This document shows positions 1 through 5,125 of a DNA stretch of 5,125 nt, piece after piece. Made by a program: the position numbers and the translations under genes. Where the stretch lies: NCBI GenBank assembly GCA_024641725.1, contig JAHECM010000102.1, positions 1 to 5,125 of the forward strand. The letters run 5' to 3'. Positions within the stretch are counted from its first letter, which is position 1. Each line of letters starts with the position of its first letter. The notes below the pieces were generated by a model. It searched no databases. It was not told the origin of the DNA and was given only the letters and a program-made list of their open reading frames with translations. This DNA is from Limnohabitans sp. Lineage in GTDB: Bacteria > Pseudomonadota > Gammaproteobacteria > Burkholderiales > Burkholderiaceae_C.

Positions 1-179
1 TCGGCGTCGTCCAGCACGTTCACGGTTTTGACGGTTTTGGTGTCCACGCCGCAGGCTTTGAGGATCTGGATCGCACGGCCCGAAAAACCGCACATGGGGA
101 AGCTGGCGCTGCCCTTCATGAACAGGGTGATCTCGTTGCCTTTGACGAGTTGGTCGATGCGTTGTTGGGTGTCGCTCAT
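1..179 (-). CDS. grxD: Monothiol glutaredoxin Grx4/GrxD (5' part; 3' end outside window)
   Basis: CGFS-type monothiol glutaredoxin of the cytoplasm. Family members bind a [2Fe-2S] cluster with glutathione and pass it to target proteins, often with BolA-type partners. About 59 N-terminal residues are visible, from MSDTQQRIDQLVKG onward. The glutathione-contact MKG lies at residues 21-23, followed by the diagnostic CGFS at 30-33 (context FPMCGFSGRA) and the helix IQILKACGV. The gene runs off the left edge; full-length members are about 105-110 residues, so roughly half is missing. The start is well supported: GGAG at 191-188 on the minus strand sits 8 bases before the ATG, and the N-terminus matches the family. 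It is divergent from the VOC gene, with 66 bases between the two starts. From recall, relatives in Comamonadaceae have grxD directly after prmC; here two other genes intervene. Identity is near certain from the CGFS context. Confidence 0.95.
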   Translation of the reverse strand, partial: MSDTQQRIDQLVKGNEITLFMKGSASFPMCGFSGRAIQILKACGVDTKTVKTVNVLDDA

Positions 180-187
180 GGTCTTTT

Positions 188-191
188 CTCC
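188..191 (-). promoter_or_regulatory. Ribosome binding site of grxD
   Basis: GGAG on the minus strand, 8 bases upstream of the grxD ATG at 179-177. It fixes the start codon. It is one of only two clear Shine-Dalgarno sequences in the window; the other is in front of the Bug receptor gene. Confidence 0.7.
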
Positions 192-218
192 AAGGGGTGC
201 CGATTTCGAATGGTGTAG

Positions 219-224
219 ATTATC
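219..224 (-). promoter_or_regulatory. Candidate -10 box for grxD in the divergent gap
   Basis: The minus strand reads GATAAT at 224-219, five of six matches to the sigma-70 -10 consensus, about 40 bases upstream of the grxD start. The -35 region at the right spacing (near 242-247, overlapping the VOC start codon) is poor. A promoter here would make sense because grxD cannot be read from the prmC transcript without crossing the oppositely oriented VOC gene. On the plus strand the same bases give only weak four-of-six matches (TAGATT at 216-221, GATTAT at 218-223), possibly serving the VOC gene. This is inference from one short match. Confidence 0.3.
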
Positions 225-245
225 CCTCTGATTGGAAAACCACAC

Positions 246-638
246 ATGATTGACCACCTCGACCACCTGGTGCTGACCACTTGCAACGAAGCAGCGTGTG
301 TGGATTTTTACACCCGGGTTTTGGGCATGACGCTGGAAAGCTTTGTGGGCGGCACGCCGTCGGTCACGCGCCAAGCGTTCAAGTTTGGGGCCCAAAAAAT
401 CAATCTGCATGTGCGCGGCAAAGAGTTCGAGCCCAAAGCCCACCTGCCTGTGCCCGGCGCGCTGGACTTGTGTTTCATCGCTTCGGTGCCGCTGGACGAG
501 GTGATCGTTCGGCTCCAGGCGCAGGCCTGGCCCGTGGTGGAAGGCCCCGTCATGCGCACCGGGGCGACCCAAAAAATCAGGTCGGTTTACGTGCGAGACC
601 CCGATCTGAACCTGATTGAAATCTCCGAGTTGGCCTGA
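246..638 (+). CDS. VOC-family (glyoxalase/dioxygenase fold) protein, GLOD5-like
   Basis: Small cytoplasmic protein of the vicinal oxygen chelate superfamily, 130 residues, the usual size for a two-module single-domain member. Residues 3-10 (DHLDHLVL) form the first strand with likely metal ligand His7. FYTRVLGM (21-28) is the conserved helix end, KINLHVRGKEFEPKA (51-65) the fourth strand and following loop, and VRDPDLNLIEISEL (116-129) the C-terminal strand with likely ligand Glu125. The GKEFEPKAHLPVPGALDLCF stretch and the EGPVMRTGA loop closely match what I recall of the GLOD5-type branch, whose substrate is not established. It need not be a glyoxalase I. The second module has Asp74 where many VOC enzymes have a metal-binding His, so metal use is uncertain. 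The ribosome binding site is weak (GGA at 234-236). It converges with the Bug receptor gene (39-base gap) and is the only plus-strand gene here. Family assignment is strong; function unknown. Confidence 0.9.
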   Translation: MIDHLDHLVLTTCNEAACVDFYTRVLGMTLESFVGGTPSVTRQAFKFGAQKINLHVRGKEFEPKAHLPVPGALDLCFIASVPLDEVIVRLQAQAWPVVEGPVMRTGATQKIRSVYVRDPDLNLIEISELA

Positions 639-656
639 GCGCGTCGCCGCACGCGC
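639..656. terminator. GC-rich hairpin between convergent genes, possible terminator
   Basis: GCGCGT (639-644) and ACGCGC (651-656) form a perfect 6-base stem around a 6-base loop, starting immediately after the VOC stop codon in the 39-base gap to the Bug gene stop. Position and symmetry fit a shared transcript end for the two convergent genes. There is no T-run on either side, so it is not a canonical intrinsic terminator; it could stabilise 3' ends or be chance in GC-rich DNA. Confidence 0.3.
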
Positions 657-677
657 CCACAGCCGCTTGAGGCAAGT

Positions 678-1664
678 TCAATCGGCGTACACGCCTGCCG
701 ATCGGATCACTGGGCCCCATTTGTTGATCTCGGACTGCAGCCAAGTGCGCAGACCCTCGGGCGTTTGTTTGGATTCCGGCACGATCTCTGCGCCCAGGTC
801 GGCCATGCGGGCGGTAAAGGCCGGGTCTTTCAGGCTGGCGCGCAGGGCCGAGCCGAACTTTTCAATGACCGCTGCAGGCGTGCCCTTGGGGGCATAAACG
901 CCGTGCCACACGAGGACTTCAAAATCTTTCATGCCGCTTTCGCTCAAGGTCGGCGCGTCAGGCAAGGCCTTGATGCGCTGCTTGGTGGTCACGCCGTACA
1001 TGTTGACGGTGCCCGCCTTGATGTGCTGCGTGGTCTGCGTGGTTTGGTCACACAGCAGGTCCACTTGGCCGCCCAGCAAAGCGTTCATGGCCGGGGCCGT
1101 GCCCGAAAACGGCACCGTGGTCAGGTCCACCCCCAGGGCTTGTTGAAACAACATGCCGCACAGGTGCGACACTGCGCCCAGACCCGCATTGGCCAGGTTG
1201 ATTTTTTTGGCGTTGGCTTTGACGTAGGCGCTGAGCTCGGACAAGTTTTTGGCAGGCAAGTCTTTGCGCCCCAGCAGCGTCATCGGCACGTCCACCACTT
1301 GGCTGACGTACTCAAAGTCGGTCAGCGGGTTGAAGCTCATCTTGCGGTACAGCGCAGGTGCGGTGGACATGCCGTTGTGGTGGACCAAGAAGGTGTAACC
1401 GTCGGGGTTGGCTTTGGCCACATAGGCCCCTGCCAGGGTGCCCCCTGCGCCCACTTTGTTTTCGACCAAGACCGTTTGCCCCAAGGACTTGGTCATGGTG
1501 GCGGCCAGTGTGCGCGCCACGATGTCGGTGGGGCCGCCTGCGGCAAACGGCACCACCAAACTGATGGGTTTGGCCGGGTAGCTTTGGGCCATGGCCAAGC
1601 CGCAGGCGAGGGTGCAAGCGCTGGTCACCAGCAGTTGGGTGATGTTTCGGCGTGTGAATTGCAT
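678..1664 (-). CDS. Bug-family (TctC-like) periplasmic solute-binding protein
   Basis: Tripartite tricarboxylate transporter-type substrate receptor, 328 residues, typical for the family. Residues 1-26 are a Sec signal peptide: basic MQFTRR, a hydrophobic core, and likely cleavage after AMA before QSYPAKP. The mature start (YPAKPISLVVPFAAGGPTDI, 29-48) carries the Bug signature PFAAGGPTDIVAR with Asp47 in the ligand loop. NKVGAGGTLA (69-78), VAKANPDGYT (82-91), PFSGTAPAMNALLGGQVD (185-202) and ALPDAPTLSESG (233-244) are the usual family blocks. Bug receptors generally bind small carboxylates or related compounds; the ligand cannot be read here. No TctA/TctB membrane subunits are in the window, so it is an orphan receptor, common in this group. 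The frame is open 27 codons further upstream (to 1745), but the ATG at 1664 is chosen because it starts the signal peptide and has AGGAA in front. It lies co-directionally 118 bases after prmC, with its own leader. Confidence 0.95.
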   Translation of the reverse strand: MQFTRRNITQLLVTSACTLACGLAMAQSYPAKPISLVVPFAAGGPTDIVARTLAATMTKSLGQTVLVENKVGAGGTLAGAYVAKANPDGYTFLVHHNGMSTAPALYRKMSFNPLTDFEYVSQVVDVPMTLLGRKDLPAKNLSELSAYVKANAKKINLANAGLGAVSHLCGMLFQQALGVDLTTVPFSGTAPAMNALLGGQVDLLCDQTTQTTQHIKAGTVNMYGVTTKQRIKALPDAPTLSESGMKDFEVLVWHGVYAPKGTPAAVIEKFGSALRASLKDPAFTARMADLGAEIVPESKQTPEGLRTWLQSEINKWGPVIRSAGVYAD

Positions 1665-1668
1665 GGGG

Positions 1669-1673
1669 TTCCT
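1669..1673 (-). promoter_or_regulatory. Ribosome binding site of the Bug receptor gene
   Basis: The minus strand reads AGGAA at 1673-1669, 4 bases before the ATG at 1664-1662. With the signal peptide beginning at that ATG, it decides the start against the longer open frame reaching 1745. Confidence 0.65.
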
Positions 1674-1694
1674 GTCGCAAAAAGTTGACCTGAG

Positions 1695-1730
1695 CTTGCG
1701 ATGTTGATGAAACCCAGCCCATCGCGCAAG
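1695..1730. promoter_or_regulatory. Bulged inverted repeat in the Bug gene leader
   Basis: CTTGCGATG (1695-1703) pairs with CATCGCGCAAG (1720-1730), a 9-base stem with a 2-base bulge and a 16-base loop. It lies 31 to 66 bases upstream of the Bug receptor start. It could be an RNA hairpin in the leader or a dyad operator for a regulator of the transport gene. A run of five T on the minus strand (1683-1679) follows only after about 11 bases, too far for a classical terminator. I found no convincing sigma-70 or sigma-54 promoter beside it. Function is inference. Confidence 0.3.
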
Positions 1731-1757
1731 GGGAGGAACACCCATTGCCCTGGCCTA

Positions 1758-1776
1758 TTTGTCACTTCTTTGTCAC
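1758..1776. repeat. 8-base direct repeat with 11-base period downstream of prmC
   Basis: TTTGTCAC occurs at 1758-1765 and again at 1769-1776, separated by TTC. The 11-base period is close to one helical turn, as in sites bound by tandem regulator subunits. It lies between the prmC stop and the Bug gene, about 95-115 bases upstream of the Bug start. Read on the minus strand the units contain GTGACA, similar to a -35 box, but no matching -10 follows at the right distance. It may be chance. Confidence 0.3.
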
Positions 1777-1782
1777 GTCAGA

Positions 1783-2634
1783 TCAGAGCGGCCACAGACC
1801 CCCGGTGCACCGGTCTGTGCCCGCCAAGTCGGGCTTGGACTGGACTTGCTCAAACCCAGCTTGGCGCAGCAGGCCTTGCACGGCAGCGGCTTGGTCCCAG
1901 CCGTGCTCCAGCAACAGCCAGCCGCACGGGGCCAAGCGGCTTGGGGCCTGCGCAATGATTTGGCGAATGTCATTGAGCCCGTCGGCCCCGCTGGTGAGCG
2001 CTTGCAGCGGCTCGTGCGTCAAGGCGACCAGGTGCGGGTCGCCGTCGGCCACATAGGGCGGGTTGGAGACGATGAGGTCAAACGGGCCTGTCACAGCGTC
2101 CATCCAGTGGCTGTGCACAAACTGCACGGGCAGCTGCAGGCGCTGGGCGTTGGCTTGGGCCACCGCCAAGGCGTCGGTGCTGGCGTCCACGGCGGTCACG
2201 CGGGCATGGGGGCGGCGGTGTTGCAAGGCCAGCGCGATGGCCCCGCTGCCGGTGCCCAGGTCCAGCACTTGCGGGGCCTGGTTTGGCTCGGTCACTGCCC
2301 TTTTGGGGGGCTCGGTCAAGCGCTCCAGCGCCCATTCGACCAGGGTTTCTGTGTCTGGGCGTGGGTCCAGCACGCGGGCGTCCACACGCAAGTCCAGTCC
2401 AAAAAACGCTTTGGTGCCCGTGATGTAAGCCAGCGGCTCGCCCGCAGCGCGGCGGGCCAGCCAGAGGGTGAGCTGCGCCAGTGCCTCGGCAGGCAGGTGG
2501 TCGGTGCCGTTTGCCAGCAGCCAAGCGCGGTCGTGCAGGTCGCGCCCCAGCGCGTGCAGGTGCAGCATCTGGGCATCGATGCGCGCCAGCCCCAGGGCTT
2601 GGGCGTGTTGCAGGCTTTCGTGCAAGGTGGTCAT
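1783..2634 (-). CDS. prmC: Peptide chain release factor N5-glutamine methyltransferase PrmC (HemK)
   Basis: S-adenosylmethionine-dependent cytoplasmic enzyme that methylates the glutamine of the GGQ motif in release factors RF1 and RF2, improving peptide release. 283 residues, normal for the family. The N-terminal helical factor-binding domain spans about 1-85, ending in GEPLAYITGTKAFFGL (65-80). The linker PRPDTE (91-96) is followed by the methyltransferase fold: SAM-binding VLDLGTGSGAIALAL (123-137), acidic AVDAS (148-152) and the catalytic/substrate motif NPPY (191-194). The C-terminus DLAGTDRCTGG (269-279) is typical. Asp90 stands where the family often has Ile (usually LIPRP, here LDPRP), a minor change. 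It lies 24 bases after prfA, whose product is its substrate, so it is almost surely co-transcribed. No Shine-Dalgarno sequence is visible before the ATG, suggesting dependence on translation of prfA. The start is supported by family alignment of the N-terminus. Confidence 0.97.
   Translation of the reverse strand: MTTLHESLQHAQALGLARIDAQMLHLHALGRDLHDRAWLLANGTDHLPAEALAQLTLWLARRAAGEPLAYITGTKAFFGLDLRVDARVLDPRPDTETLVEWALERLTEPPKRAVTEPNQAPQVLDLGTGSGAIALALQHRRPHARVTAVDASTDALAVAQANAQRLQLPVQFVHSHWMDAVTGPFDLIVSNPPYVADGDPHLVALTHEPLQALTSGADGLNDIRQIIAQAPSRLAPCGWLLLEHGWDQAAAVQGLLRQAGFEQVQSKPDLAGTDRCTGGLWPL
1793..1819. repeat. Inverted repeat at the 3' end of prmC
   Basis: CACAGACC (1793-1800) and GGTCTGTG (1812-1819) form a perfect 8-base stem with an 11-base loop. 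Overlapping it is a perfect 12-base palindrome, CCGGTGCACCGG (1802-1813). It lies inside the last dozen codons of prmC, over the conserved RCTGG coding block, so codon constraint may explain it. In the mRNA it would place a stable hairpin at the end of the hemA-prfA-prmC message, but no U-tract follows. Confidence 0.35.
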
Positions 2635-2658
2635 GGGCGTGAAAGGGTGGGGTGGGCT

Positions 2659-3756
2659 TTAAGGCGTTCGGTTTTCCAGCTCGGCCAACTGCTCGGCTTG
2701 TCTGGCCGCTTGCAGGGCGGTGACCACATCCTGCAAATCGCCCTCCATGATGCTCAGCAACTTGTACAAGGTCAGGTTGATGCGGTGGTCGCTCAGGCGC
2801 CCTTGCGGAAAGTTGTAGGTGCGGATGCGGTCCGAGCGGTCGCCGCTGCCGATCAGGCTTTTGCGCTCGGCGGCGTCTTTGGCGGCGCGCTCGGCTCGGT
2901 CTTTTTCTTGGATGCGGGCCGTGAGCACCTTGAGGGCCTGCGCCTTGTTGCTGTGCTGGCTGCGACCGTCTTGGCATTCGGCCACGATGCCCGTGGGCAG
3001 GTGGGTGATGCGCACGGCCGAATCGGTCTTGTTGATGTGCTGCCCGCCCGCACCGCTGGCGCGGTAGGTGTCGATGCGCAGATCAGACGGGTTGATCTTG
3101 ATGGCCTCGGCCTCGTCGGGCTCGGCCAGCACCGCCACGGTGCAGGCGCTGGTGTGGATGCGCCCTTGCGTCTCGGTGGCCGGCACGCGCTGCACCCGGT
3201 GACCGCCCGACTCGAACTTGAGCGCGCCATACACACCCTCACCAGCGCTGCCGCCGTCGATGCGCACCACCACCTCTTTGTAGCCCCCCAGCTCGCTGGG
3301 CGACTCGGAGACGAGCTCTGTTTTCCAGCCCTGGCTGTCGGCGTAACGGGTGTACATGCGCAGCAAGTCGCCTGCAAACAGGGCCGACTCGTCGCCGCCT
3401 GTGCCCGCACGGATTTCTACAAAAGCGGGCCGTGCGTCGTCCGGGTCTTTGGGCAGCAGCATGCGCTGCAGCTCGGCTTGCAAGGTGAGCAGCTCGGCGC
3501 TGGCGCTGGCGATCTCTTCTTCGGCCATGTCGCGCAGATCGGCGTCGCTGAGCAGGGCTTGGGCCGCGCTCAGGTCGGCGCTGCGCTGCTTGTAGCGCGC
3601 AAACCGGCTCGCCACCGCCGCCACTTCGGCGTGCTCTCGCGAGAGCTTCATGAACTGCGCCATGTCCGCCATGATGTCTTCGCGCGAGAGCAAAAAGTCC
3701 AGCTCACCCAGCCGGTCGGCGTAGCGTTCGAGTTGTTGGAGCAAAAAATGTTTCAT
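2659..3756 (-). CDS. prfA: Peptide chain release factor 1 (RF1)
   Basis: Class I release factor that recognises UAG and UAA in the ribosomal A site and triggers hydrolysis of peptidyl-tRNA. 365 residues, slightly longer than the roughly 360 of E. coli. The helical N-terminal domain spans about 1-100. The RF1-specific anticodon tripeptide PAT is at 192-194 (VQRVPATETQGRIHTSA), distinguishing it from RF2 (SPF). The catalytic GGQ is at 237-239 (ASGAGGQHINKTDSAVRITH), with Gln239 the target of the adjacent prmC product. The block GSGDRSDRIRTYNFPQGRLSDHR (302-324) is also conserved. The start MKHFLLQQLERYADRL fits the family; the bases upstream of it show no clear Shine-Dalgarno sequence. It is 115 bases after hemA and 24 bases before prmC, an arrangement shared with E. 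coli and Salmonella. It is intact and ends in TAA, a codon it reads itself. Confidence 0.98.
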   Translation of the reverse strand: MKHFLLQQLERYADRLGELDFLLSREDIMADMAQFMKLSREHAEVAAVASRFARYKQRSADLSAAQALLSDADLRDMAEEEIASASAELLTLQAELQRMLLPKDPDDARPAFVEIRAGTGGDESALFAGDLLRMYTRYADSQGWKTELVSESPSELGGYKEVVVRIDGGSAGEGVYGALKFESGGHRVQRVPATETQGRIHTSACTVAVLAEPDEAEAIKINPSDLRIDTYRASGAGGQHINKTDSAVRITHLPTGIVAECQDGRSQHSNKAQALKVLTARIQEKDRAERAAKDAAERKSLIGSGDRSDRIRTYNFPQGRLSDHRINLTLYKLLSIMEGDLQDVVTALQAARQAEQLAELENRTP

Positions 3757-3763
3757 GTGAGCC

Positions 3764-3782
3764 GGTGAGTGGAGCCGTCACC
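3764..3782 (-). promoter_or_regulatory. Small inverted repeat just upstream of prfA
   Basis: GGTGA (3764-3768) and TCACC (3778-3782) can pair around a 9-base loop, ending 7 bases before the prfA ATG. The right arm is shared with the stem of the first repeat unit (3775-3804), so the two hairpins exclude each other in the prfA leader RNA. This could influence ribosome access, but the stem is only five pairs and no regulatory role is shown. Confidence 0.2.
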
Positions 3783-3834
3783 GCGAGCGAAGCAGTGCGG
3801 TGGACCGTCATCGCGAACAAAGCGCGGCGATCAA
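3775..3834. repeat. Tandem pair of 30-base palindromic (REP/MITE-like) units
   Basis: Unit 1 (3775-3804) and unit 2 (3805-3834) are adjacent direct copies, both beginning CCGTCA and containing YCGCGARCRAAGC; 21 of 30 positions agree. Each unit folds: A3780-C3784 with G3797-T3801 (extendable to C3779-G3802), and A3810-C3814 with G3827-T3831. One stem pair changes from C-G (3781/3800) to T-A (3811/3830), so pairing is kept while sequence changes. The core resembles short dispersed intergenic palindromes of the GTCATYGCGAGCGAAGC type that I recall from many bacterial genomes. They lie in the hemA-prfA gap and would be transcribed with the operon. No transposase or RAYT gene is in the window. Confidence 0.65.
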
Positions 3835-3871
3835 GGCGTTGGCCGTGTGTCGTCTGGACTGCCGGGCAGCG

Positions 3872-5125
3872 CTAACGCTCTGGCCGCAAAAACAGGCGTT
3901 GCACCGTTTGCATGGTCTGCTCGCGCTGCGTTGGGTCGGCGCTGCGCAGTTCGGCCAGCGCGCCGTGCAGCATTTTTTGGGTCAGGCCACGCGAGAGGGC
4001 TTCGAGCACCGCGTCGGGGTCCTCGCCTTTGGCCAATTGTTTGCGGGCGCGGGCCAGTTCGGTCTCGCGCCAAGCGTCGGCCTGCGACTGCAATTGCTGG
4101 ATCAGCGGCACTGTGCCACGTTGCATCAGCCAGTGGCTGAAGCTCAGCACCCCCGCGTCGATGATGACTTCGGCCTCGGCCACCGCCGCTTGGCGCTGGG
4201 CTTGGCCCGTTTGCACCACAGTGGCCAAGTCGTCCACGGTGTAGAGGTAAACGTCTTCCAGGTCTTTGACCTCGGGCTCGATGTCACGCGGCACGGCCAG
4301 ATCGACCATGAACATGGGCCGGTGCTTGCGTTTTTTGAGCGCCCGCTCCACCGCGCCCAAACCGATCAAGGGCAGCGTGCTGGCGGTGCAGCTGATGACC
4401 GCGTCAAATTCGTGCAAGCGCTCGGGCAGATCGGCCAGGCGCATGACTTCGGCCCCAAAACGGCCAGCCAGCGTTTCGCCGCGCTCCAAGCTGCGGTTGG
4501 CGATGGCCATGGCGCGCGGCTGTTTGGCGGCAAAGTGGGTCACCACCAGCTCGATCATCTCGCCCGCGCCCACAAACAACACCTTGATGTCCTTCAGGTC
4601 CTCGAACAACTGGCTGGCCAGGCGCACGGAGGCGGCGGCCATGCTGATCGAGTGGACGCCAATTTCGGTGGAGCTGCGCACCTCTTTGGCCACCGCAAAA
4701 CTGCGCTGGAACAACTGGTTGAGCGTGGTGCCCAGGGCACCCGCGTCTTCGGCGGCACGCACCGCGTCTTTGAGCTGGCCCAGAATTTGGGCTTCGCCCA
4801 GCACCATGGAGTCCAGCCCACTGGCCACCCGAAAGGCGTGGCGGGCGACGTCATCGCCTTCGAGCAAATAGGTGTGCGACTGCAGATCTTGTGGGCTGAC
4901 GCCGCCGGTCTGGGCCAACCAGCGCAGTGTGTCGGCAGCGGCGCATTGGTCGGCGGCGCAATAAATCTCGGTGCGGTTGCAGGTCGAGAGGATAGCCGCT
5001 TCGGGCGCTTGTGCGGCCGGGCCGCTCAGGTCATGGCGCAGCGCGTTCAAGGTGGGGGCCAATTGGTCCACGGCGAACGCAAACCGGCCGCGCAAGTCGA
5101 GCGGCGCAGTCGTGTGGTTCAAACC
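3872..5125 (-). CDS. hemA: Glutamyl-tRNA reductase HemA (first few codons outside window)
   Basis: Cytoplasmic NADPH-dependent enzyme that reduces glutamyl-tRNA(Glu) to glutamate-1-semialdehyde, the first committed step of the C5 route to 5-aminolevulinate, heme and other tetrapyrroles. 417 residues are visible, beginning GLNHTTAPLDLRGRFAF. The family reads about MxxxALGxNHxTAP here, so only some six or seven residues are missing. The TTG at 5122-5120 encodes an internal Leu and is not the start. Numbering from that Leu: catalytic Cys48 in ILSTCNRTEIY (44-54), the signature ASGLDSMVLGEAQILGQLKDA (100-120), the NADPH-binding GAGEMIELV (185-193), NRSLERGETLA (209-219), and the helical dimerisation domain from about 325 to the end. 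It is intact to its TAG stop. It leads the operon with prfA and prmC as in enterobacteria; its promoter lies beyond the right edge. In enterobacteria HemA is heme-regulated by proteolysis; this cannot be judged here without the N-terminus. Confidence 0.97.
   Translation of the reverse strand, partial: GLNHTTAPLDLRGRFAFAVDQLAPTLNALRHDLSGPAAQAPEAAILSTCNRTEIYCAADQCAAADTLRWLAQTGGVSPQDLQSHTYLLEGDDVARHAFRVASGLDSMVLGEAQILGQLKDAVRAAEDAGALGTTLNQLFQRSFAVAKEVRSSTEIGVHSISMAAASVRLASQLFEDLKDIKVLFVGAGEMIELVVTHFAAKQPRAMAIANRSLERGETLAGRFGAEVMRLADLPERLHEFDAVISCTASTLPLIGLGAVERALKKRKHRPMFMVDLAVPRDIEPEVKDLEDVYLYTVDDLATVVQTGQAQRQAAVAEAEVIIDAGVLSFSHWLMQRGTVPLIQQLQSQADAWRETELARARKQLAKGEDPDAVLEALSRGLTQKMLHGALAELRSADPTQREQTMQTVQRLFLRPER

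Noticed and set aside
765..1688. A 307-codon open frame on the plus strand antisense to the Bug receptor gene
   Set aside because: Its translation is His/Gly/Gln-rich with no recognisable domain; the opposite strand encodes a full Bug protein with signal peptide.
1665..1745. Extension of the Bug receptor N-terminus by 27 residues
   Set aside because: The extension precedes a complete signal peptide and would bury it; the ATG at 1664 has a ribosome binding site and gives the normal family length.
1719..1745. Possible sigma-54 promoter upstream of the Bug gene (GG and TTGC elements on the minus strand)
   Set aside because: The distance between the GG and GC elements is 13 rather than the required 10 bases, and the flanking consensus bases are missing.
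3633..3646. Perfect 14-base palindrome GCTCTCGCGAGAGC inside prfA
   Set aside because: It falls on codons for the conserved LSRE segment and is explained by codon choice in GC-rich DNA; nothing around it suggests an operator.
1759..3768. A 669-codon open frame on the plus strand antisense to prmC and prfA
   Set aside because: It is the low-stop antisense frame expected opposite GC-rich coding DNA. Its translation is compositionally odd (rich in Gly, Val, Gln, His), shows no family motif, and lies opposite two unmistakable conserved genes.
5120..5122. TTG as the start codon of hemA
   Set aside because: The frame continues upstream with Gly to the window edge, and the visible GLNHTTAP is an internal family motif a few residues after the true start, so the gene is simply cut by the window.

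Overview
The window looks like the chromosome of a GC-rich betaproteobacterium in Burkholderiales, most likely Comamonadaceae (Limnohabitans/Rhodoferax-like). This rests on the hemA-prfA-prmC(-grxD) gene order, on the presence of a Bug-family (TctC) periplasmic receptor, which is a hallmark of this group, and on protein texture. The genus assignment is recall and inference, not a search result.

Layout, read right to left because most genes are on the minus strand. The right half holds a housekeeping operon. hemA (glutamyl-tRNA reductase) is missing only its first few codons at the right window edge. After a 115-base gap come prfA (release factor RF1) and, 24 bases further on, prmC (the methyltransferase that modifies the GGQ glutamine of release factors). 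Next, still on the minus strand, is a Bug-family solute receptor with its own 118-base leader. A small plus-strand VOC (glyoxalase-fold, GLOD5-like) gene converges on it. At the left edge is the 5' part of grxD (monothiol CGFS glutaredoxin), on the minus strand and divergent from the VOC gene. No gene-free stretch exceeds 120 bases.

Functional links: HemA makes the first committed intermediate of tetrapyrrole synthesis from glutamyl-tRNA, RF1 terminates at UAG/UAA, and PrmC methylates RF1. Grx4-type glutaredoxins handle Fe-S clusters. The Bug receptor and the VOC enzyme have no evident link to these and look like accessory genes placed between prmC and grxD.

The least ordinary parts are non-coding. 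The hemA-prfA gap carries two tandem 30-base units, each able to form a hairpin with one compensatory base-pair change between them, which looks like a REP/MITE-type repeat. hemA ends in UAG, the codon read only by RF1, directly upstream of the RF1 gene, and the frame after that UAG stays open across the whole gap. The Bug leader holds a bulged dyad and an 11-base-period direct repeat. I see no CRISPR array, tRNA, rRNA, transposase, phage gene or convincing new multi-gene system.
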